Notes: a model not told the origin generated them from the letters alone. Shown: positions 25,381 to 34,637, counted from the stretch's first letter. The stretch is DNA of 43,425 nucleotides from Pelagibacteraceae bacterium AG-404-P08 (GCA_003216195.1 QCJF01000010.1:1-43425); one strand, 5' to 3'. Numbers and translations: made by a program.

Positions 25381-26007
25381 ATGATTGAAATAAAACAACT
25401 AAAAGGGCAAAAAAAATATCAAGATGTTACAAAATTAATGAATATACATATTCAAAAAATGTATGAAAATGTAAAAGATGAGGAAATATGGTTCTTAGAG
25501 CATCAAAATGTCTTTACTGCAGGAAGCTCTACACCTAAAGAATTTAAAATAGATGAAATAAACAAAATCCCAGTAATTAAGGTTAACAGAGGTGGTAAAA
25601 TAACTTTCCATGGCCCTGGCCAATTAGTCATTTATCCCTTAATTAATTTAAAAAAAAGAAAAAAAAATATCATAGACTACATAAATTCATTAGAAGACAT
25701 ATGTATAAAAGCATTCAAAAAAAGCAATATCAAACTTTATAGAAAAAAAGAAAAAAATAGAGGTTTATGGGTTGAAAATAATAATGAATTAAAAAAAATA
25801 ATATTTATTGGCTTAAGATATTCAAAGGGTATCATTCATCATGGGTTATCAATTAATTTTAATCTTGATCTAGATAATTTTCAGAAAATTGATCCTTGTG
25901 GTCTTAATTCAGAAGATATAAGTAGCTTAAAAGAGCTAAAAATAAAATATAATAAGGAAAAAATATATCAAGATCTTAGAGAAGAGTTTATGAGAGTATT
26001 TTATTAG
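25381..26007 (+). CDS. lipB: Octanoyltransferase LipB
   Basis: A 208-residue lipoyl(octanoyl) transferase that moves octanoate from acyl carrier protein to apo lipoyl domains. The conserved RGGKITFHGPGQLVIYP, the catalytic lysine region ELKKIIFIGLR and the catalytic cysteine in DPCGL are present. It works before LipA to lipoylate pyruvate and 2-oxoglutarate dehydrogenases. ATG at 25381. The 3' end overlaps the convergent rluC by 20 bases. Confidence 0.95.
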   Translation: MIEIKQLKGQKKYQDVTKLMNIHIQKMYENVKDEEIWFLEHQNVFTAGSSTPKEFKIDEINKIPVIKVNRGGKITFHGPGQLVIYPLINLKKRKKNIIDYINSLEDICIKAFKKSNIKLYRKKEKNRGLWVENNNELKKIIFIGLRYSKGIIHHGLSINFNLDLDNFQKIDPCGLNSEDISSLKELKIKYNKEKIYQDLREEFMRVFY

Positions 26008-26800
26008 GGTTTATTTTAAATTTATAAAATTTCCCATCTAATTTAAAAATTATTTTGTAAGAACAAAGAAGCAGTCTATTGAATTTATTGCCAGAAAACT
26101 TTTTATCTCCAATGATAGGATTTTTATTAAGATAAAATTGAAGTCTAATTTGATGTTTTTTTCCAGTAAATAATTTAATCAAATAAGAATTTTCATGATT
26201 ATCGAGTTTAATTTCTCTGTAAGATAGTTTTAATTCTTTCTTATCGGAATTATAGTTAATCAACGTATCAGTATTTTTATTAAATTTTGAATTAGTAACT
26301 GAAATATAGTATTTTTTAATTTGATTATTTAAAAATAAAGATGAGATTTTACTAGCAGCAATTCTATTTTTTGCAAAAAGCATTAACCCTGAGGTATCTT
26401 TATCTAATCTATGAACTATATATAATTTATGCTCGATGATATTCTCATAAATGTCTTTTAATGAAATAAAAACTTTAGATCCTCTTTGAACAGAATATCC
26501 ATCAATTTTATTAATAGCTATAAAGTCATCGTTTTGAAAAATGATTTGATTTTTAAAAATCTTTTTTTTATCTTTGGTGAGTTTAATTGTATTTGATAAG
26601 TCATTATTGATCTCAAATCTATAATATATATACACAACATCACCTTTAATTAGAGGCGAATTAGCTTTAGATTTTTTATTATTAATTTTTATTTTATATT
26701 TTCTAATTAATCTTTGTAGTAAAGATAAAGGTATAGACTCAAAATATTGATATAAAAACTTATCTAATCTTTTATAATTTTGATCTATCTTAATTTGCAA
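25988..26800 (-). CDS. rluC: 23S rRNA pseudouridine synthase, RluC/RluD family
   Basis: A 270-residue pseudouridine synthase: N-terminal S4-like RNA-binding domain (about 10-65) and a RluA-type catalytic domain with VHRLDKDTSGLMLF, where the aspartate is the nucleophile, and the later KKHQIRLQF motif. Placement after crcB points to RluC, which modifies 23S helix sites. The start is TTG at 26800, the only option because TGA lies five codons upstream in frame; it overlaps crcB by 11 bases. It closes the long ribosomal transcript, so an rRNA-modifying enzyme is plausibly co-expressed with ribosomal proteins. Confidence 0.88.
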   Translation of the reverse strand: MQIKIDQNYKRLDKFLYQYFESIPLSLLQRLIRKYKIKINNKKSKANSPLIKGDVVYIYYRFEINNDLSNTIKLTKDKKKIFKNQIIFQNDDFIAINKIDGYSVQRGSKVFISLKDIYENIIEHKLYIVHRLDKDTSGLMLFAKNRIAASKISSLFLNNQIKKYYISVTNSKFNKNTDTLINYNSDKKELKLSYREIKLDNHENSYLIKLFTGKKHQIRLQFYLNKNPIIGDKKFSGNKFNRLLLCSYKIIFKLDGKFYKFKINPNKILS

Positions 26801-27146
26801 ATCTGAGACTGATCATATGAAATAAATAAAAGAAAATAAAAGATATAAAAATGTTAAGAGAAAAATAAATAAATGCTTTGAAAAAAGATTTATCCGAAAA
26901 TAATGAAAATAACTCCATGTTGAAGGAAGATAATGTAGTAAAACTGCCAAAAAAACCGATATAAACAAAAATATATAGTGCACCGTTAAATTTATTTAAA
27001 AAATAACCTGCCATAGCAGATCCAATAATATTCACTAATATAGTCGCTGAGGGTAGCCCTAAAATAGTGAAATTTAAAAGAGTTAAGAAGTAACGGAAGC
27101 TAGATCCTAATATAGCACCTATCACGAGCGCTAAATAAGATGACAT
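26790..27146 (-). CDS. crcB: Fluoride channel FluC/CrcB
   Basis: A 118-residue Fluc family fluoride channel with four hydrophobic helices. Motifs GAILGSSFRY near the start, TILVNIIGSAMAG (35-47) and GFFGSFTTLSSF (68-79) are diagnostic. It works as a dual-topology dimer exporting fluoride. It begins 6 bases after the rplQ stop, too close for its own fluoride riboswitch, so it seems to be expressed constitutively with the alpha operon. Confidence 0.93.
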   Translation of the reverse strand: MSSYLALVIGAILGSSFRYFLTLLNFTILGLPSATILVNIIGSAMAGYFLNKFNGALYIFVYIGFFGSFTTLSSFNMELFSLFSDKSFFKAFIYFSLNIFISFIFFYLFHMISLRFAN

Positions 27147-27152
27147 TAATTA

Positions 27153-27509
27153 TTATTTTACGAACTGAATAATACTTGTATGGGCAAAATCTCCAAACCT
27201 ATTACCTTTTTTAATAATACGAGTATACCCACCATTTCTTTTTTTTTGATCTTTAGAAATTTCAGAAAAAAGTTTTTGACAAGCCTCCTTGTTATTAAAA
27301 AGTTTGGCTAAAATGTACTTTCTATTACTTAAATTATCATTTTTAGCTTTTGTTACCAATTTCTCAATAAAAGGTCTTAGCTCTTTTGCTTTTTCAGTTG
27401 TAGTAGTTATAGTCTCGTGCTTGATAAGACTAATAGACAAGTTTTTTAACAAAGCTAATCTGTGAGAAGAAGTTCTATTTAACTTTCTTTGTTTAAGTCC
27501 GTGTTTCAT
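27153..27509 (-). CDS. rplQ: Ribosomal protein bL17
   Basis: A 118-residue L17 of normal core length, starting [17 protein letters not shown], the hallmark N terminus. The C-terminal extension seen in some alphaproteobacterial L17 proteins is absent. Its ATG shares one base with the rpoA stop (TAATG), the usual rpoA-rplQ pair of the alpha operon. Large-subunit protein near the peptide exit. Confidence 0.97.
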   Translation of the reverse strand: MKHGLKQRKLNRTSSHRLALLKNLSISLIKHETITTTTEKAKELRPFIEKLVTKAKNDNLSNRKYILAKLFNNKEACQKLFSEISKDQKKRNGGYTRIIKKGNRFGDFAHTSIIQFVK

Positions 27510-28537
27510 TATACCTTAAAAGGGTCCTCATATTTTTTTGACAGCTCCTCTATATTTTCTGGAGGCCACCCGGGTAAATCCATTCCCATAGTTAGACTCA
27601 TGGATGATAGTACTTCCTTAATCTCATCAAGTGATTTTCTTCCAAAATTAGGTGTTCTCAACATTTCTCCTTCAGTTTTCTGAACTAAATCACCAATATA
27701 AAAAATATTATCATTTTTTAAACAGTTAGCTGATCTAACAGAAAGCTCAAGTTCGTCAACTTTTTTAAGTAAATTTTTATTGAACTGTGGTTCGTTTGAA
27801 GATTGTAATTTTTTTCTTTCATCCTCTGTCGGCTCTTCAAAATTAATAAAAGGCTTAAGTTGATCTTGAAGTATTCTTGCAGCCAAAGCAGCTGCATCAT
27901 CAGGAGAGACAGTTCCATTTGTTTCAATATCTAATATTAGTTTATCAAACTCAGTATCTTGACCTATACGTGAATTCTCAACGTTAAAAGAAACTCTTTT
28001 CACAGGACTATATGTGGCATCAAGCATTATTTGACCTACACTTTTATTTTCATTATCTTTATTTTTTTCTGCTGATATGTAACCCTTATTTACGTCTAAA
28101 AAAATCTCTAAGTTTACCTCTCTATTAGAGTCAACGTTCATGATAACGGCATCTTTATCTATAATGTCAACTTCAGGATTATCATCAAAATCTGAAGAAA
28201 GGACTTCTTTTGGTCCTTTAACATTTAAACTTAATTTTTGGGAGTGGCTACTTTTAGAGTTAAAAGTGACATTTTTAAGATTCATTATTATGTCTGTTAC
28301 ATCTTCTCTGACTCCTTCAATTGTTGAAAATTCATGGAGTACACCATTGATTTTAATTGAGGAAATTGCTGTACCTTGTAAAGATGATAAAAGCACTCTT
28401 CTTAGTGCATTACCTAAAGTAGTACCAAAACCTTTTTCCAAAGGTTCAATTACAACGGTCCCAAACTTTTTATTTTCACTTATTTTATAGTCAACTTTAT
28501 TTGGTTTAACTAAGGTAATCCAATTATTCTCTATCAA
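27509..28537 (-). CDS. rpoA: RNA polymerase alpha subunit
   Basis: A 342-residue alpha subunit. The N-terminal assembly domain has [17 protein letters not shown]; the C-terminal domain (about 255-330) has the helix-hairpin-helix element with [14 protein letters not shown] that contacts UP elements and activators. The start is TTG at 28537, with a good AGGAG 7 bases upstream and no usable ATG. It dimerises to seed RNA polymerase assembly. It sits between rpsK (22-base gap) and rplQ (one-base overlap). Confidence 0.97.
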   Translation of the reverse strand: MIENNWITLVKPNKVDYKISENKKFGTVVIEPLEKGFGTTLGNALRRVLLSSLQGTAISSIKINGVLHEFSTIEGVREDVTDIIMNLKNVTFNSKSSHSQKLSLNVKGPKEVLSSDFDDNPEVDIIDKDAVIMNVDSNREVNLEIFLDVNKGYISAEKNKDNENKSVGQIMLDATYSPVKRVSFNVENSRIGQDTEFDKLILDIETNGTVSPDDAAALAARILQDQLKPFINFEEPTEDERKKLQSSNEPQFNKNLLKKVDELELSVRSANCLKNDNIFYIGDLVQKTEGEMLRTPNFGRKSLDEIKEVLSSMSLTMGMDLPGWPPENIEELSKKYEDPFKV

Positions 28538-28559
28538 TTTTAACTCCTATAAATTTAGT

Positions 28560-28958
28560 TTATACTCTTCTTTTCTTTTTTGGTCTGCATCCATTATGAG
28601 GAAGTGGTGTTACATCTTTAATATTATTTATAATAAATCCAATATTTTGTAGTGCTCTCAATGCAGACTCCCTACCAGAACCTGGACCTTTCATAAGAAC
28701 ATCAAGTTTTCTTAGTCCAATATCATATGCTTTTTTTCCTGCTGCATCTGTAGCAATTTGAGCAGCGTAAGGAGTAGATTTTTTTGAACCTCTAAATCCC
28801 ATGGAGCCACTTGATGACCATGATACAGCATTACCACTGATATCAGAAATAGTTACAATAGTATTATTAAAAGAGCTCTTGATGTGAACAACACCGTTCT
28901 GCCCAAAATTTTTTTTTGATTTTTTTTTATCTGAAGTTTTTTTTTCGTTTTTTACCAT
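28560..28958 (-). CDS. rpsK: Ribosomal protein uS11
   Basis: A 132-residue S11 with a Lys-rich N terminus, then [18 protein letters not shown] and the conserved ending [15 protein letters not shown]. Length is typical. It binds 16S rRNA in the small-subunit platform. rpsM ends one base upstream, so translation is tightly linked within the alpha operon. Confidence 0.98.
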   Translation of the reverse strand: MVKNEKKTSDKKKSKKNFGQNGVVHIKSSFNNTIVTISDISGNAVSWSSSGSMGFRGSKKSTPYAAQIATDAAGKKAYDIGLRKLDVLMKGPGSGRESALRALQNIGFIINNIKDVTPLPHNGCRPKKKRRV

Positions 28959-28959
28959 T

Positions 28960-29337
28960 TTATTTAGTTACTTTTTTCTTTCCAGCAATTGCTACAGCTT
29001 TACCTTTTCTAGTCCTTGCATTTGTATGTGTTCTTTGACCTCTTGTTGGAAGTTGCTTCCTGTGTCTTAAACCACGATAGCATCCTAAATCTTTAAGTCT
29101 TTTAATATTCTGAGAAACTGTTCTTCTTAAATCGCCTTCAACAGTATAACTTTCATCAATTGATTTTCTAATTTTTGAGATTTCATCTTCAGAAAAATCT
29201 TTAATTCTCTTTGTTGGATCTAAACTATTTGCTTTTAAAATATCAAGAGCATATTTAGGGCCTATTCCATGAATATAAGTGAGGGAAACTAAAGCTCTTT
29301 TGTTTACTGGTAGGTTTACGCCTGCTATTCTTGCCAA
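28960..29337 (-). CDS. rpsM: Ribosomal protein uS13
   Basis: A 125-residue S13: [14 protein letters not shown] at the start, [10 protein letters not shown] and the tail [22 protein letters not shown]. The start is TTG at 29337, exactly where the family begins, preceded by AGGAGA at 8 bases. The SD and start lie in a 6-bp hairpin (CCAATT/AATTGG). It forms intersubunit bridges in the small-subunit head. It heads the alpha operon genes after a 61-base gap from adk. Confidence 0.97.
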   Translation of the reverse strand: MARIAGVNLPVNKRALVSLTYIHGIGPKYALDILKANSLDPTKRIKDFSEDEISKIRKSIDESYTVEGDLRRTVSQNIKRLKDLGCYRGLRHRKQLPTRGQRTHTNARTRKGKAVAIAGKKKVTK

Positions 29338-29356
29338 TTGAGATCTCCTGAATTGG
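29334..29356 (-). promoter_or_regulatory. Hairpin enclosing the rpsM SD and TTG start
   Basis: On the minus strand CCAATT and AATTGG (29356-29351 and 29339-29334) form a 6-bp stem with an 11-base loop that contains AGGAGA; the TTG start falls in the 3' arm. Inside the loop GAGATCTC is itself palindromic. This could control translation of the alpha operon, where S4 autoregulates in E. coli. Regulation is inference. Confidence 0.5.
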
Positions 29357-29358
29357 TG

Positions 29359-29387
29359 AAATTATTAAAAAAGCATTTAAAAGTCAA
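29359..29387 (-). promoter_or_regulatory. Candidate promoter for rpsM-rpsK-rpoA-rplQ
   Basis: TTGACT (29387-29382) is a good -35 in the 61-base adk-rpsM gap. A -10 is less clear: AATAAT at 15 bases or TAATTT at 17 bases. It may provide an extra internal promoter for the alpha operon. Confidence 0.4.
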
Positions 29388-29398
29388 TATAAATTACC

Positions 29399-29953
29399 TC
29401 AATTTAAACCAAGTTTATCAACGATTTTTGCAGTTACAGAGCCAATTTCATCATTGGCTTGTATGTCATTAACTGAATAATTTTTTTTTAGAGAATTTAA
29501 TATTTCTAGGTGAGATTTTTTATAAATTATTAGTCTTTTTTCAAAAAAACTATCATCAGCCCTAGACTCTTCCATAGACCTTTTTTTAATTCTCTGAAGA
29601 AGTTGCTCATCATCAACATCAAAGTTGATAATACTTAAATCTTTGTCTTCAAATATTTCAAGAAGTGAGTCTGCTTGAATCGAACTTCTAGGAAAACCGT
29701 CAATCAAAATCTGCTCGTTTGACAAAGTGTTTATTTTTTCTTTTAACACTGAAATAACAATTGTATCCTCAATTAAGTCGCCATTATCCATTTTATTTTT
29801 AATATCTTTTCCCAAAATACTCTCATCTTGAGATTTCTCTTTCAAAAGAGAACTAACAGTTAGAATGTTAAGATCAGGTAAAAAATTATCTTTTAAAATA
29901 TTTGCCTGCGTGCCCTTACCACATCCAGGAGGGCCAATAAATATTATAACCAT
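29399..29953 (-). CDS. adk: Adenylate kinase, short form
   Basis: A 184-residue adenylate kinase (ATP + AMP = 2 ADP). The P-loop is GPPGCGKGTQ (6-15), followed by the AMP-binding DGFPRSSIQ and a short arginine-bearing lid region (RIKKRSMEESR); the long or zinc-type LID insert is lacking, as in many alphaproteobacteria. ATG at 29953 overlaps secY by 10 bases, matching the secY-adk-rpsM order of the spc operon. Confidence 0.95.
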   Translation of the reverse strand: MVIIFIGPPGCGKGTQANILKDNFLPDLNILTVSSLLKEKSQDESILGKDIKNKMDNGDLIEDTIVISVLKEKINTLSNEQILIDGFPRSSIQADSLLEIFEDKDLSIINFDVDDEQLLQRIKKRSMEESRADDSFFEKRLIIYKKSHLEILNSLKKNYSVNDIQANDEIGSVTAKIVDKLGLN

Positions 29954-31272
29954 TTACTTTTATAAATTTTATTTTTACTTAATAATTTTTCATATTGAGA
30001 TGAAAATAGTTGTGTTTGAATCTGTGAAAAGAAATCCATTGCCACAATAACAACTATCAAAAGACTTGTTCCACCTAAATAAAAAGGAACTGATAATCTA
30101 GCAATTAAAAATTCGGGAATTAAAGCAATTAATCCTAAATAAATAGCACCTACAAAAGTTAGTCGATATATGACGTGTTCTAAGTAAGTAGCTGTTTGCT
30201 CACCTGGTCTATAACCTAAAACAAAACCTCCATTATTTCTTAAATTTTCTGCCTGTTCTTTAGGGTTAAAAACAATACTGGTATAAAAAAATGCAAAGAA
30301 AACAATCAGACCAAAGAAAAACGCCATGTAAAGTGGTTTTCCATGAGATAAGTAAAATCCTAAACTAGATAAGAAACCAGAACTTTCAGGAGAAAAATTA
30401 GAAATAGTATTAGGAAATAGTAACAATGATGATGCGAATATAGCAGGAATAACACCAGAAATATTAATTTTAATTGGTAAATAAGATGATTGACCGCCAA
30501 ATACTTTATTTCCTACTTGGCGCTTTGGATATTGAACTAACAACCTTCTTTGAGCTCTTTCTATAAATACAATTATTACTATTAGTATTAGAAGTAAAAA
30601 AATTATTGATATAATTGCAATAGCTGATAAAGCTCCGGTTCTTCCAAGTTCAAATGTGTTGAAAATAGCAAAAGGAAGATTAGCAACAATTCCTGAGAAG
30701 ATTATAATTGAAATTCCACTTCCAAATCCATTTTCAGTTATCTGTTCACCCAGCCACATTAAAAATATAGTTCCAGATGTCATTGTTATAACTGCAGAAA
30801 TTTGAAAGAATGCTACACTTCCTAAAGTTGGATCTACTGTATCTGATAAATTTAGTATTCCATTTGAAATACCATAACTTTGGAAAAGTCCTAAAACTAT
30901 TGTTAAATACCTTGTGTATTGTTGAATTTTTTTTCTACCTTGAGTGCCCTGTTCTTTAAGAGCTTTTAAACTATCAAAGGATGACTGCATTAGTGTCATT
31001 ATAATAGATGCTGAAATATATGGCATAACCCCTAACGTAAATATAGACATACGCATTAAAGCTCCACCAGAAAACATGTCGAATATTCCTAAAATTCCGC
31101 CACGATGTTGTTCAAATATTTGTTCTAAAACAGCTGAGTTAATACCAGGGACAGGAATATATGTTCCAAGGCGATATACAGCTATTGCAAATAAAACAAA
31201 ACCTAATTTTTTAAATAAGCCTGAGCTTTTTATTGCTTCGCTATAGTCAATATTTGGTACTTTTATATTCAT
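29944..31272 (-). CDS. secY: Preprotein translocase channel SecY
   Basis: A 442-residue SecY with ten membrane helices, forming the protein-conducting channel with SecE and SecG. Diagnostic stretches are FRLGTYIPVPG-like AVYRLGTYIPVPGIN, GIFDMFSGGALMRMSIF (plug side), and the cytosolic ribosome-binding loop with RNNGGFVLGYRPGEQT. The start ATG is 9 bases after the rplO stop. Normal length and complete. Confidence 0.97.
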   Translation of the reverse strand: MNIKVPNIDYSEAIKSSGLFKKLGFVLFAIAVYRLGTYIPVPGINSAVLEQIFEQHRGGILGIFDMFSGGALMRMSIFTLGVMPYISASIIMTLMQSSFDSLKALKEQGTQGRKKIQQYTRYLTIVLGLFQSYGISNGILNLSDTVDPTLGSVAFFQISAVITMTSGTIFLMWLGEQITENGFGSGISIIIFSGIVANLPFAIFNTFELGRTGALSAIAIISIIFLLLILIVIIVFIERAQRRLLVQYPKRQVGNKVFGGQSSYLPIKINISGVIPAIFASSLLLFPNTISNFSPESSGFLSSLGFYLSHGKPLYMAFFFGLIVFFAFFYTSIVFNPKEQAENLRNNGGFVLGYRPGEQTATYLEHVIYRLTFVGAIYLGLIALIPEFLIARLSVPFYLGGTSLLIVVIVAMDFFSQIQTQLFSSQYEKLLSKNKIYKSKWL

Positions 31273-31281
31273 AATCTAAAA

Positions 31282-31716
31282 TTATGATGCAGATCCACCT
31301 AGTTCTTCTATCCTTTTTTTGGCACCAGGAGTAACCTTAAAATTTTTAAATTGAAGTTTCTTTTTAAACTGAATTGAGTCAATTAGTTTAATTGATTTTT
31401 TATGATCTTTCTTTTTTAAGAAACCCTCTTGTATTAAAAAATTAGTATCAATTAAAGAATTTTCTTTAAACTTGTTAAAACTTACTAAAGACAAAGTTAA
31501 AGATTTAGGGTTTATTTTTTTTAATGAATTAAAACCTCTTTTTGGCGTTTTTCTATATATAGGCATTTGACCACCCTCAAAATTTCTAACTGCTACACCT
31601 GACCTAGATTTTTGCCCTTTGTGGCCCCTACCAGCTGTTTTTCCTAATCCAGAACCAATTCCTTTACCTTTTCTTTTTCTATTTGTTTGGCGTTGTTTTG
31701 AAATTTGATTTATCAT
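31282..31716 (-). CDS. rplO: Ribosomal protein uL15
   Basis: A 144-residue L15. The conserved [18 protein letters not shown] and [17 protein letters not shown] stretches are present. It follows rpsE after only 2 bases, so rpmD (L30), normally between them, is missing here. Assembly protein of the large subunit. Confidence 0.97.
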   Translation of the reverse strand: MINQISKQRQTNRKRKGKGIGSGLGKTAGRGHKGQKSRSGVAVRNFEGGQMPIYRKTPKRGFNSLKKINPKSLTLSLVSFNKFKENSLIDTNFLIQEGFLKKKDHKKSIKLIDSIQFKKKLQFKNFKVTPGAKKRIEELGGSAS

Positions 31717-31718
31717 TA

Positions 31719-32231
31719 TTAGTTTTCTCTTTTACTAATTACAGAATTTATCTCTATGCTTCTTCTGGCAGACACTGATTTTGGTGTATTGATACTTTTT
31801 AAAGCTTTAATTGTTGATCGAACAATATTGTGTGGATTTTTTGTTCCAATAGCTTTAGAAACAACATCCGAAATACCCAATGCCTCAAAAATAGCTCTAG
31901 ATGGACCACCAGATATTATGCCTGTACCTTTTGGAGCAGATCTTAAAATTACTGTGCTTGAGGAGAATTTTGCTTTGACATCATGGTGAATAGTTCTACC
32001 CTCTCTTAAAGGAATTCTAACCATAGTTTTCTTGGCTTCTTCAGATGCTTTTCTGATTGCTTCAGGTACTTCTTTAGCTTTACCTGATCCAAAACCAACT
32101 CTACCTTGTCCATCACCACTTACAACAAGGGCAGCAAATCCAAATCTTCTTCCACCTTTGACAACTTTCGATACTCTTCTAACTGAGATAAGCTTTTCTA
32201 TTAATTCTTTATTTGTATTGTTTTCTAACAT
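31719..32231 (-). CDS. rpsE: Ribosomal protein uS5
   Basis: A 170-residue S5 with the dsRNA-binding-like N-terminal domain ([24 protein letters not shown]) and the C-terminal [21 protein letters not shown]5 contributes to decoding accuracy and mRNA unwinding. ATG shares one base with the rplR stop (TAATG). Confidence 0.98.
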   Translation of the reverse strand: MLENNTNKELIEKLISVRRVSKVVKGGRRFGFAALVVSGDGQGRVGFGSGKAKEVPEAIRKASEEAKKTMVRIPLREGRTIHHDVKAKFSSSTVILRSAPKGTGIISGGPSRAIFEALGISDVVSKAIGTKNPHNIVRSTIKALKSINTPKSVSARRSIEINSVISKREN

Positions 32232-32578
32232 TAAAACGATAAACCCTTCTCTCTTGCTGCATCAGCTAATACCTTAAGTCTTCCATGATACTTATATGAA
32301 CCTTTATCAAATTTTACTTCTTTAATACCTTTTTCTATAGCTAGTTCAGCAATTTTTGAGCCAACGATTTTAGCTACATCAACTTTTTTTTGTCCCTCAG
32401 CTTTCTCTAATTTAACTGAAGAAAATGAGCATAATGTTTTATCATTACTCTCAGATAATACTGAAGCATAAATGTGTTTAGAGGATCTAAAAACTAAGAG
32501 TTTATGTTTTTTAATATTACTCAATTTTTTTCTAACTCTTATTTTTCTACGAACAGCTCTAGTTTTATCTTTATTCAT
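32231..32578 (-). CDS. rplR: Ribosomal protein uL18
   Basis: A 115-residue L18, a 5S rRNA-binding protein. [12 protein letters not shown] at the start and [20 protein letters not shown] at the C terminus are characteristic. One-base overlaps with rplF upstream and rpsE downstream. Confidence 0.97.
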   Translation of the reverse strand: MNKDKTRAVRRKIRVRKKLSNIKKHKLLVFRSSKHIYASVLSESNDKTLCSFSSVKLEKAEGQKKVDVAKIVGSKIAELAIEKGIKEVKFDKGSYKYHGRLKVLADAAREKGLSF

Positions 32579-33093
32579 TATTTTTTCTTACCTTCTTTTC
32601 TATAAATTCTTTCACCTTCATATCGAACACCCTTACCTTTATAAGGCTCTGGCTTTCTAAATGACTTGATTTCAGCTGCAACTTGACCAACTAATTGTTT
32701 GCTTGTTCCAGTAACTATAACAATATTTTTTTCAACTTTTATAGAAATACCCTCAGGAATTTCAAAGTTGATATCGTGGCTAAAACCAAGTGATAAGACG
32801 AGCTTTTTTCCAGAAACATTAGCTTTGTATCCAGTTCCAATTAGTTCAAGTCTTTTTTCAAATCCTTTTGAATTACCAATAATTTCATTTTTAACATTTG
32901 CATAAATAGTTCCAAGAAGTGCTTTATTTTCTCCAGAGAAATGTAAAAGATTATCTTTATGATCAACCTTAATTCCAACAGGAAGAATAGTTGATGATTT
33001 TCCCAACTTGCCCTCAAAATTAATTTCGTTATCTTTCATAGAAACCTTTATATCTTCAGGAATATTAATAGGATTTCTTGCTAATCTTGACAT
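32578..33093 (-). CDS. rplF: Ribosomal protein uL6
   Basis: A 171-residue L6 with two similar domains and the ending PEPYKGKGVRYEGERIYRKEGKKK-type motif (key residues EPYKGKG). The N terminus MSRLARNPINIPEDIKV is typical. It supports the factor-binding region of the large subunit. It starts 3 bases after the rpsH stop. Confidence 0.97.
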   Translation of the reverse strand: MSRLARNPINIPEDIKVSMKDNEINFEGKLGKSSTILPVGIKVDHKDNLLHFSGENKALLGTIYANVKNEIIGNSKGFEKRLELIGTGYKANVSGKKLVLSLGFSHDINFEIPEGISIKVEKNIVIVTGTSKQLVGQVAAEIKSFRKPEPYKGKGVRYEGERIYRKEGKKK

Positions 33094-33096
33094 ATT

Positions 33097-33483
33097 TTAG
33101 AAAACGCTTATTAGCACTTCCCCTCCTACTTTTTTTTCCCTTGCATCGGAGTCAGACATTACGCCCTTTGAGGTTGATAAAATTGTGGTACCTAAACCCC
33201 CGATAGTTTTAGGAATTTCATCTACAGAACTATAAACTCTACAACCTTGTTTTGTAATCTTTTCAATTTTGTTAATTAACGGTGAGCCTTTATAATATTT
33301 AAGTGTAATTGAGATATCTTTCTTTGTATCACCTAAAATTTCAAAATTGTCAATATATCCCTCTTTTTTGAGCACATCACAAACATTAACGTTTAATTTT
33401 GAAAATATCGCTTTAACTGAAACTTTATTGGCTTTTTGGCCATTTCTTATTCTTGTAATCATATCTGCTAGTGTGTCACTCAT
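33097..33483 (-). CDS. rpsH: Ribosomal protein uS8
   Basis: A 128-residue S8: DTLADMITRIRNGQ at the start and STSKGVMSDSDAR with GGEVL near the end. It binds the central domain of 16S rRNA and in E. coli is the repressor of the spc operon; whether that holds here is unknown. One base separates it from rpsN. Confidence 0.98.
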   Translation of the reverse strand: MSDTLADMITRIRNGQKANKVSVKAIFSKLNVNVCDVLKKEGYIDNFEILGDTKKDISITLKYYKGSPLINKIEKITKQGCRVYSSVDEIPKTIGGLGTTILSTSKGVMSDSDAREKKVGGEVLISVF

Positions 33484-33484
33484 A

Positions 33485-33790
33485 CTACCAACTCGCTTTC
33501 GTTAAACCTGGTATTTGACCCTTACCAGCCATATCCCTGATAGCTATTCTAGACAAATTAAATTTACTATAAACACCACGAGGCCTACCAGATAGGAAAC
33601 ATCTGTTTCGGTATCTTATTCTTGATGAATTTCTAGGTAAGGACTCAAGTTTCATTTGTATCTTTACTCTTTCTTCAAATGGTAAATCTTTATTGGATAA
33701 AAGGCTTTTTAATTTTTTTCTTTTTTCACTGAGTCTATCAATCAGTACTTTTCTATTTATATTTTTTTGTATTGCGCTTTGTTTTGCCAT
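33485..33790 (-). CDS. rpsN: Ribosomal protein uS14, zinc-free form
   Basis: A 101-residue S14 of the long type lacking the CXXC zinc pairs. The C-terminal [12 protein letters not shown] and [22 protein letters not shown] region (key residues SGRPRG, GLTKASW) is standard. ATG at 33790, 2 bases after the rplE stop. Confidence 0.97.
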   Translation of the reverse strand: MAKQSAIQKNINRKVLIDRLSEKRKKLKSLLSNKDLPFEERVKIQMKLESLPRNSSRIRYRNRCFLSGRPRGVYSKFNLSRIAIRDMAGKGQIPGLTKASW

Positions 33791-33792
33791 GG

Positions 33793-34329
33793 TTAATTCA
33801 GAAATGGAAAGTTCATTAATTTTAAAAGTTCATACCCTTCTTTGTCATTATTTGCAGAAGTGGCAATAGTGATATCAAAACCGAAGATATTTTCAACATT
33901 TTCAACACTAATTTCGGGAAAAATAATGTGATCTTTAATACCAATAGTAATGTTACCTTGGCCATCAAATGACTTTTTGTTATAACCTCTGAAGTCTTTG
34001 ATACGAGGCATAGCAATATTTACGAGTCTATCGTAAAACTCCATCATCATATTTTTTCTGAGGGTTACAGATAGCCCTACTGGCATTCCTTTTCTAACTT
34101 TGAAGGAGGCAATAGCTTTTTTTGACATTCTAACAACTGGTGATTGACCGGTTATAAGAGATAAATCTTTTTTTATTTTTTCAATAGCTTTGTTATCCTC
34201 TTTAATAGCTCCGATACCCGCGTTGATTACTATTTTTGATATTTTTGGAACAGCAAGCTTGTGAGATATTTCTAAATTTTTGGCTAACTGGTCAGAGACA
34301 TTGAAAAGTTCTTGGACTGAATTTGACAT
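33793..34329 (-). CDS. rplE: Ribosomal protein uL5
   Basis: A 178-residue L5, a 5S rRNA-binding protein of the central protuberance. Conserved segments [33 protein letters not shown] and [15 protein letters not shown] are seen. Its ATG shares one base with the rplX stop. Confidence 0.98.
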   Translation of the reverse strand: MSNSVQELFNVSDQLAKNLEISHKLAVPKISKIVINAGIGAIKEDNKAIEKIKKDLSLITGQSPVVRMSKKAIASFKVRKGMPVGLSVTLRKNMMMEFYDRLVNIAMPRIKDFRGYNKKSFDGQGNITIGIKDHIIFPEISVENVENIFGFDITIATSANNDKEGYELLKLMNFPFLN

Positions 34330-34637
34330 TAGTATTTGTCTCCTGATGATTTTAAAATTCTTATTTTTTTTCCACTTTCAATTTTGAAACCTACTTTAGA
34401 AGATTTTTTAGATTTCGAGTCATAAGCCAAAATATTTGAAATATGAATTGGCATTTCTTTGTCAACAATACCACCTTTAGACTCTTGAGATGGTTTTTGA
34501 TGTTTTTTACTTACGTTGACACCAGATATCACAACTTTATCAGCGGAGTTTATGATTTTTGAAATCTTTCCAATCTTACCTTTATCTTTACCGACTCTAA
34601 CAATCACTTCGTCACCTTTTTTGTATTTTTTAATCAT
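34329..34637 (-). CDS. rplX: Ribosomal protein uL24
   Basis: A 102-residue L24 with a KOW motif (KKGDEVIVRVGKDKGKIGKI near residues 5-23) and the VSKKHQKPS loop. It initiates large-subunit assembly near the exit tunnel. One-base overlaps join it to rplN and rplE. Confidence 0.97.
   Translation of the reverse strand: MIKKYKKGDEVIVRVGKDKGKIGKISKIINSADKVVISGVNVSKKHQKPSQESKGGIVDKEMPIHISNILAYDSKSKKSSKVGFKIESGKKIRILKSSGDKY

Noticed and set aside
27147-27152. Fluoride riboswitch before crcB
   Set aside because: Only 6 bases separate crcB from rplQ; no room for an aptamer.
30944-31246. 100-residue plus-strand ORF opposite secY
   Set aside because: It is a shadow of the conserved secY coding sequence; its composition mirrors the complementary codons and it has no family features. 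The same holds for other antisense ORFs over ribosomal genes.
31717-31718. Hidden rpmD between rpsE and rplO
   Set aside because: Only 2 bases are available, and neither neighbour shows a fused L30 domain.
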